A stretch of DNA of 7,709 nt, from positions 1 to 7,709 of the forward strand of contig CASEGD010000069.1 of assembly GCA_949287345.1 (NCBI GenBank), read 5' to 3'. The DNA comes from an uncultured Phascolarctobacterium sp. GTDB lineage: Bacteria > Bacillota > Negativicutes > Acidaminococcales > Acidaminococcaceae. Positions 6,501-7,709 of this stretch are shown here, in pieces. Numbering within the stretch: position 1 is the first letter of the stretch; each line of letters opens with the position of its first letter. A program made the position numbers and the translations under genes. The notes beneath the pieces are model-generated. The model was not told the origin of the DNA, searched no databases, and was given only the letters and a program-made list of their open reading frames with translations.

Positions 6501-6512
6501 TTTTTATATAAT
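6484..6512 (+). promoter_or_regulatory. alaS promoter
   Basis: TTGACT (6484..6489) and a perfect TATAAT (6507..6512) are separated by 17 nt. Transcription should start near 6519, leaving a leader of only about 37 nt. That is too short for a T-box riboswitch. Confidence 0.85.
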
Positions 6513-6555
6513 TTTGTTATGCGTTGTACCTATTTTAAAGGAGCGATTGTTTAAG

Positions 6556-7709
6556 ATGAAGTATATGACTGGCAACGAAATTCGTGCAAAATTTTTAAAG
6601 TTTTTTGAAGACAGAGGCCATCTCATTCTGCCGAGCGCTTCGCTCATTCCGCAGGATGACCCGACCCTGCTCTTAATTGGCGCAGGCATGGCGCCTTTTA
6701 AACCGTTTTTTACCGGCAAGATGAAACCGCCTTCTCCGCGTATCACCACTTGCCAGAAATGCGTGCGTACCGGCGATATTGAGAACGTAGGCCGCACTGC
6801 GCGCCACCATACTTATTTTGAAATGCTGGGCGATTTTTCCTTCGGCGATTATTTCAAAAAGGAAATTATCCCCTGGAGCTGGGAGTTTTTGACCAAAGAG
6901 CTGGAACTGCCTGCCGATAAACTTTGGGTAACCATTTACCCGGATGACGACGAAGCTTATGAAATCTGGCATAATGTTGTGGGTGTGCCCGATGAACGCA
7001 TTGTGCGCCTTGAGGAAAACTTCTGGGAAACCGGCAGCGGTCCGTGCGGACCGGACAGCGAAATCCACATCGACATGGGCGAAGAACGCGGCTGCGGCAA
7101 ACCGGACTGCAAACCGGGCTGCGACTGCGACAGATTCCTTGAAATTTGGAACCTGGTGTTTACCCAGTATGACCAGCATGACGACGGCACTTATACTCCG
7201 CTGTCCAATAAAAACATTGATACCGGCGCAGGTTTGGAACGCCTTGCTTCCGTTTTGCAGGGCAAACCTTCCAACTTTGAAACCGATTTGATTTTCCCGA
7301 TTATCGAACATGCGGCTAAAGTTGCCGGTGTTGAATACGGTAAGGATAAAAAGACCGATGTATCCTTAAAGGTTATTGCCGACCATGTACGCAGCATTAC
7401 CTTTATGATTGCCGACGGCGTGCTGCCTTCCAACGAAGGCCGCGGTTATGTACTGCGCCGCGTTTTGCGCCGTGCTATCCGCCATGCGCGTTTGATTGGC
7501 ATTGAAGACAAATTCCTGTGCGATGCGGTTGACGTTGTTATCGACATGTTCAAAGAGCCGTATCCGTACCTTGTTGAAAAAACTAACTTCCTGCACAAGG
7601 TTGTCGATATGGAAGAAACCAGCTTCCTGCGCACCCTGCGTCAGGGTACTGACCTTTTGAACGAAGAAATTGCCAAATTAAAGGCAGAAAATAAAACCGT
7701 GCTGGACGG
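6556..7709 (+). CDS. alaS: Alanyl-tRNA synthetase, N-terminal part (cut by window end)
   Basis: This class II synthetase charges tRNA-Ala with alanine using ATP. The window holds 384 codons plus two bases of a protein usually near 870-880 residues, so the catalytic and tRNA-recognition core is present while the editing and C-Ala domains lie beyond the edge. Visible features: an N-terminal motif 1 region (RGH, then LPSASLIPQDDPTLL), motif 2 region RITTCQKCVRT from residue 62 followed by RHHTYFEMLGDFSFGDYF, the Cys-rich CGKPDCKPGCDCDRF insertion typical of many Bacillota enzymes, motif 3 GAGLERL at 224-230, ADHVRS from 275 and GRGYVLRR from 295. The ATG at 6556 has AAAGGAG (6537..6543) 12 nt upstream, slightly long spacing. 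An in-frame ATG at 6565 and a TTG at 6547 are weaker alternatives. No internal stop or frameshift is seen. Confidence 0.97.
   Translation, partial: MKYMTGNEIRAKFLKFFEDRGHLILPSASLIPQDDPTLLLIGAGMAPFKPFFTGKMKPPSPRITTCQKCVRTGDIENVGRTARHHTYFEMLGDFSFGDYFKKEIIPWSWEFLTKELELPADKLWVTIYPDDDEAYEIWHNVVGVPDERIVRLEENFWETGSGPCGPDSEIHIDMGEERGCGKPDCKPGCDCDRFLEIWNLVFTQYDQHDDGTYTPLSNKNIDTGAGLERLASVLQGKPSNFETDLIFPIIEHAAKVAGVEYGKDKKTDVSLKVIADHVRSITFMIADGVLPSNEGRGYVLRRVLRRAIRHARLIGIEDKFLCDAVDVVIDMFKEPYPYLVEKTNFLHKVVDMEETSFLRTLRQGTDLLNEEIAKLKAENKTVLD

Noticed and set aside
6423..6555. T-box riboswitch upstream of alaS
   Set aside because: The promoter ends at 6512 and the start codon is at 6556, leaving far too little leader, and no antiterminator/terminator pair lies downstream of the promoter.
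1..7709. CRISPR array, insertion sequence, tRNA/rRNA or attachment site
   Set aside because: No spaced direct repeats, transposase-like frames, terminal inverted repeats or tRNA-like cloverleaf sequence were recognised by eye.

Overview
The window looks like a chromosomal stretch from a moderate-GC Bacillota bacterium. Shine-Dalgarno sites are strong, intergenic spacers are AT-rich, terminators are factor-independent, and AlaRS carries the Cys-rich insertion common in this phylum. The set of a TAXI-type TRAP transporter, a PpsA-type PEP synthase and AlaRS would suit an anaerobic Negativicutes such as the Acidaminococcus/Phascolarctobacterium group. That placement is inference from gene content and style, not from a marker gene.

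Layout, left to right. (1) The 5' end of an unrecognised minus-strand gene (86..1) leaves the window. (2) An AT-rich divergent intergenic region (87..367) holds a good minus-strand promoter and two Shine-Dalgarno-like sequences upstream of the first plus-strand gene. (3) A compact three-gene TRAP transporter operon (368..3839) encodes a TAXI-family substrate-binding lipoprotein, a DUF1850 protein whose start codon overlaps the previous stop, and a fused 4TM/12TM permease; it ends at an intrinsic terminator (3858..3887). (4) Phosphoenolpyruvate synthase (ppsA, 4005..6347) has its own promoter. A 22-bp dyad spans the gap between -35 and -10, and a second dyad covers the -10 and the likely transcription start. 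The gene is followed by a strong terminator (6390..6422). (5) Alanyl-tRNA synthetase (alaS, from 6556, cut by the window end) has a near-consensus promoter whose -35 lies in the loop of a 9-bp inverted repeat.

Functionally, the transporter would import an unidentified organic acid or amino acid driven by an ion gradient. PEP synthase converts pyruvate to PEP for gluconeogenesis when the cell grows on non-sugar substrates. Their proximity fits a carboxylate- or amino-acid-using lifestyle, but a terminator and separate promoters show they are not one operon. alaS is a housekeeping gene.

The most useful leads are regulatory: the repressor-like architecture of the ppsA promoter, whose half-sites resemble the CcpN box of Bacillus, and the dyad over the alaS promoter in place of the T-box leader often found there. 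A possible frameshift at an A6 run near the 3' end of ppsA also deserves a check. I see no CRISPR array, insertion sequence, rRNA or tRNA, and no evidence for an entirely new system.
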